From NCBI GenBank assembly GCA_002084435.1, contig NBLG01000003.1:1-53298 (forward strand): a DNA stretch of 53,298 nt, given 5' to 3'. This document shows, in pieces, positions 53,286-53,298 of this stretch (its first letter is position 1; every line of letters begins with the position of its first letter). The notes below the pieces were generated by a model. It did no database searches, was not told where the DNA came from, and saw nothing but the letters and a program-made list of their open reading frames with translations. The DNA is from Tenericutes bacterium 4572_104. GTDB taxonomy: Bacteria; Bacillota_I; Bacilli_A; Izemoplasmatales; UBA5603. A program made the position numbers and the translations under genes.

Positions 53286-53298
53286 TTGTTATAGTTAT

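Noticed and set aside
1..53298. Mycoplasma genetic code (TGA as Trp)
   Set aside because: Several genes end at TGA with coupled downstream starts (alaS/ruvX, ABC subunits, malF/malG, pepF), and tryptophan is encoded by TGG.
1..53298. Mobile elements, CRISPR arrays, tRNA or rRNA genes
   Set aside because: No transposase, integrase, regularly spaced repeat or tRNA-like fold was found on reading both strands; short tRNAs could still be missed by eye.

Overview
The window is about 53 kb of very AT-rich bacterial chromosome. It suggests a wall-less or reduced, anaerobic, fermentative relative of the Bacilli, close to Mollicutes that keep the standard genetic code (Izemoplasma/Haloplasma/Acholeplasma-like). 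TGA is used as a stop (for example alaS, M20 peptidase, pepF). ProRS and AspRS are of the archaeal/eukaryotic kind. The alaS-ruvX-trmR-trhP neighbourhood keeps Bacillus gene order but lacks the cell-wall gene mltG. Oxygen-sensitive Fe-S enzymes (U32 tRNA hydroxylase, class I fumarase) and a polyferredoxin-type protein point to an anaerobe. The taxonomic placement is inference. No tRNA, rRNA, CRISPR, insertion sequence or prophage was seen.

Layout. 1-9581 (minus): tRNA wobble-uridine modification (trhP2 partial, trhP1, trmR), a DUF1292 protein, ruvX and alaS behind an Ala T-box, then recD2 and an M24 aminopeptidase. 9.7-17.1 kb: a VTT-domain membrane protein, GAPDH, spx, pepF, trpS behind a Trp T-box, an MFS transporter, and a pair of PTS-like proteins that have both lost their phosphorylation residues. 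17.2-26.1 kb (minus): amidohydrolase, M20 peptidase, DUF368 (PopT-like) and rimO, then a MarR-controlled heterodimeric ABC exporter. 26.2-36.6 kb: degV, split class I fumarase, proS, galT-galE-pseudouridine synthase, archaeal-type aspS, a NifX-like protein with a ferredoxin, and an MscS channel.

36.9-49.7 kb is the most unusual part. It holds a D-glycerate kinase, a CdaR-type regulator, a GH38 alpha-mannosidase of the mannosylglycerate-hydrolase kind, a sugar ABC transporter (two permeases, lipoprotein binding protein, ATPase), a GH13_18 phosphorylase resembling glucosylglycerate phosphorylase, and a GT4 glycosyltransferase. Read together, these could take up and dismantle, and perhaps also make, mannosylglucosylglycerate or a related glycerate glycoside: GH38 removes mannose, GH13_18 phosphorolyses glucosylglycerate to glucose 1-phosphate and glycerate, and the kinase sends glycerate to glycolysis. 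The ATPase gene has a clean in-frame loss of about 145 residues, including Walker A, signature and Walker B, so the importer would need an ATPase from elsewhere.

49.9-53.1 kb: a duplicated DUF1576 membrane protein and an oligo-1,6-glucosidase. Regulation visible in the sequence includes two T-boxes, two good cre (CcpA) sites, a promoter/operator for the MarR operon, palindromes at the glycerate-kinase, NifX and aspS promoters, and a strong preference for extended -10 promoters (TGnTATAAT).
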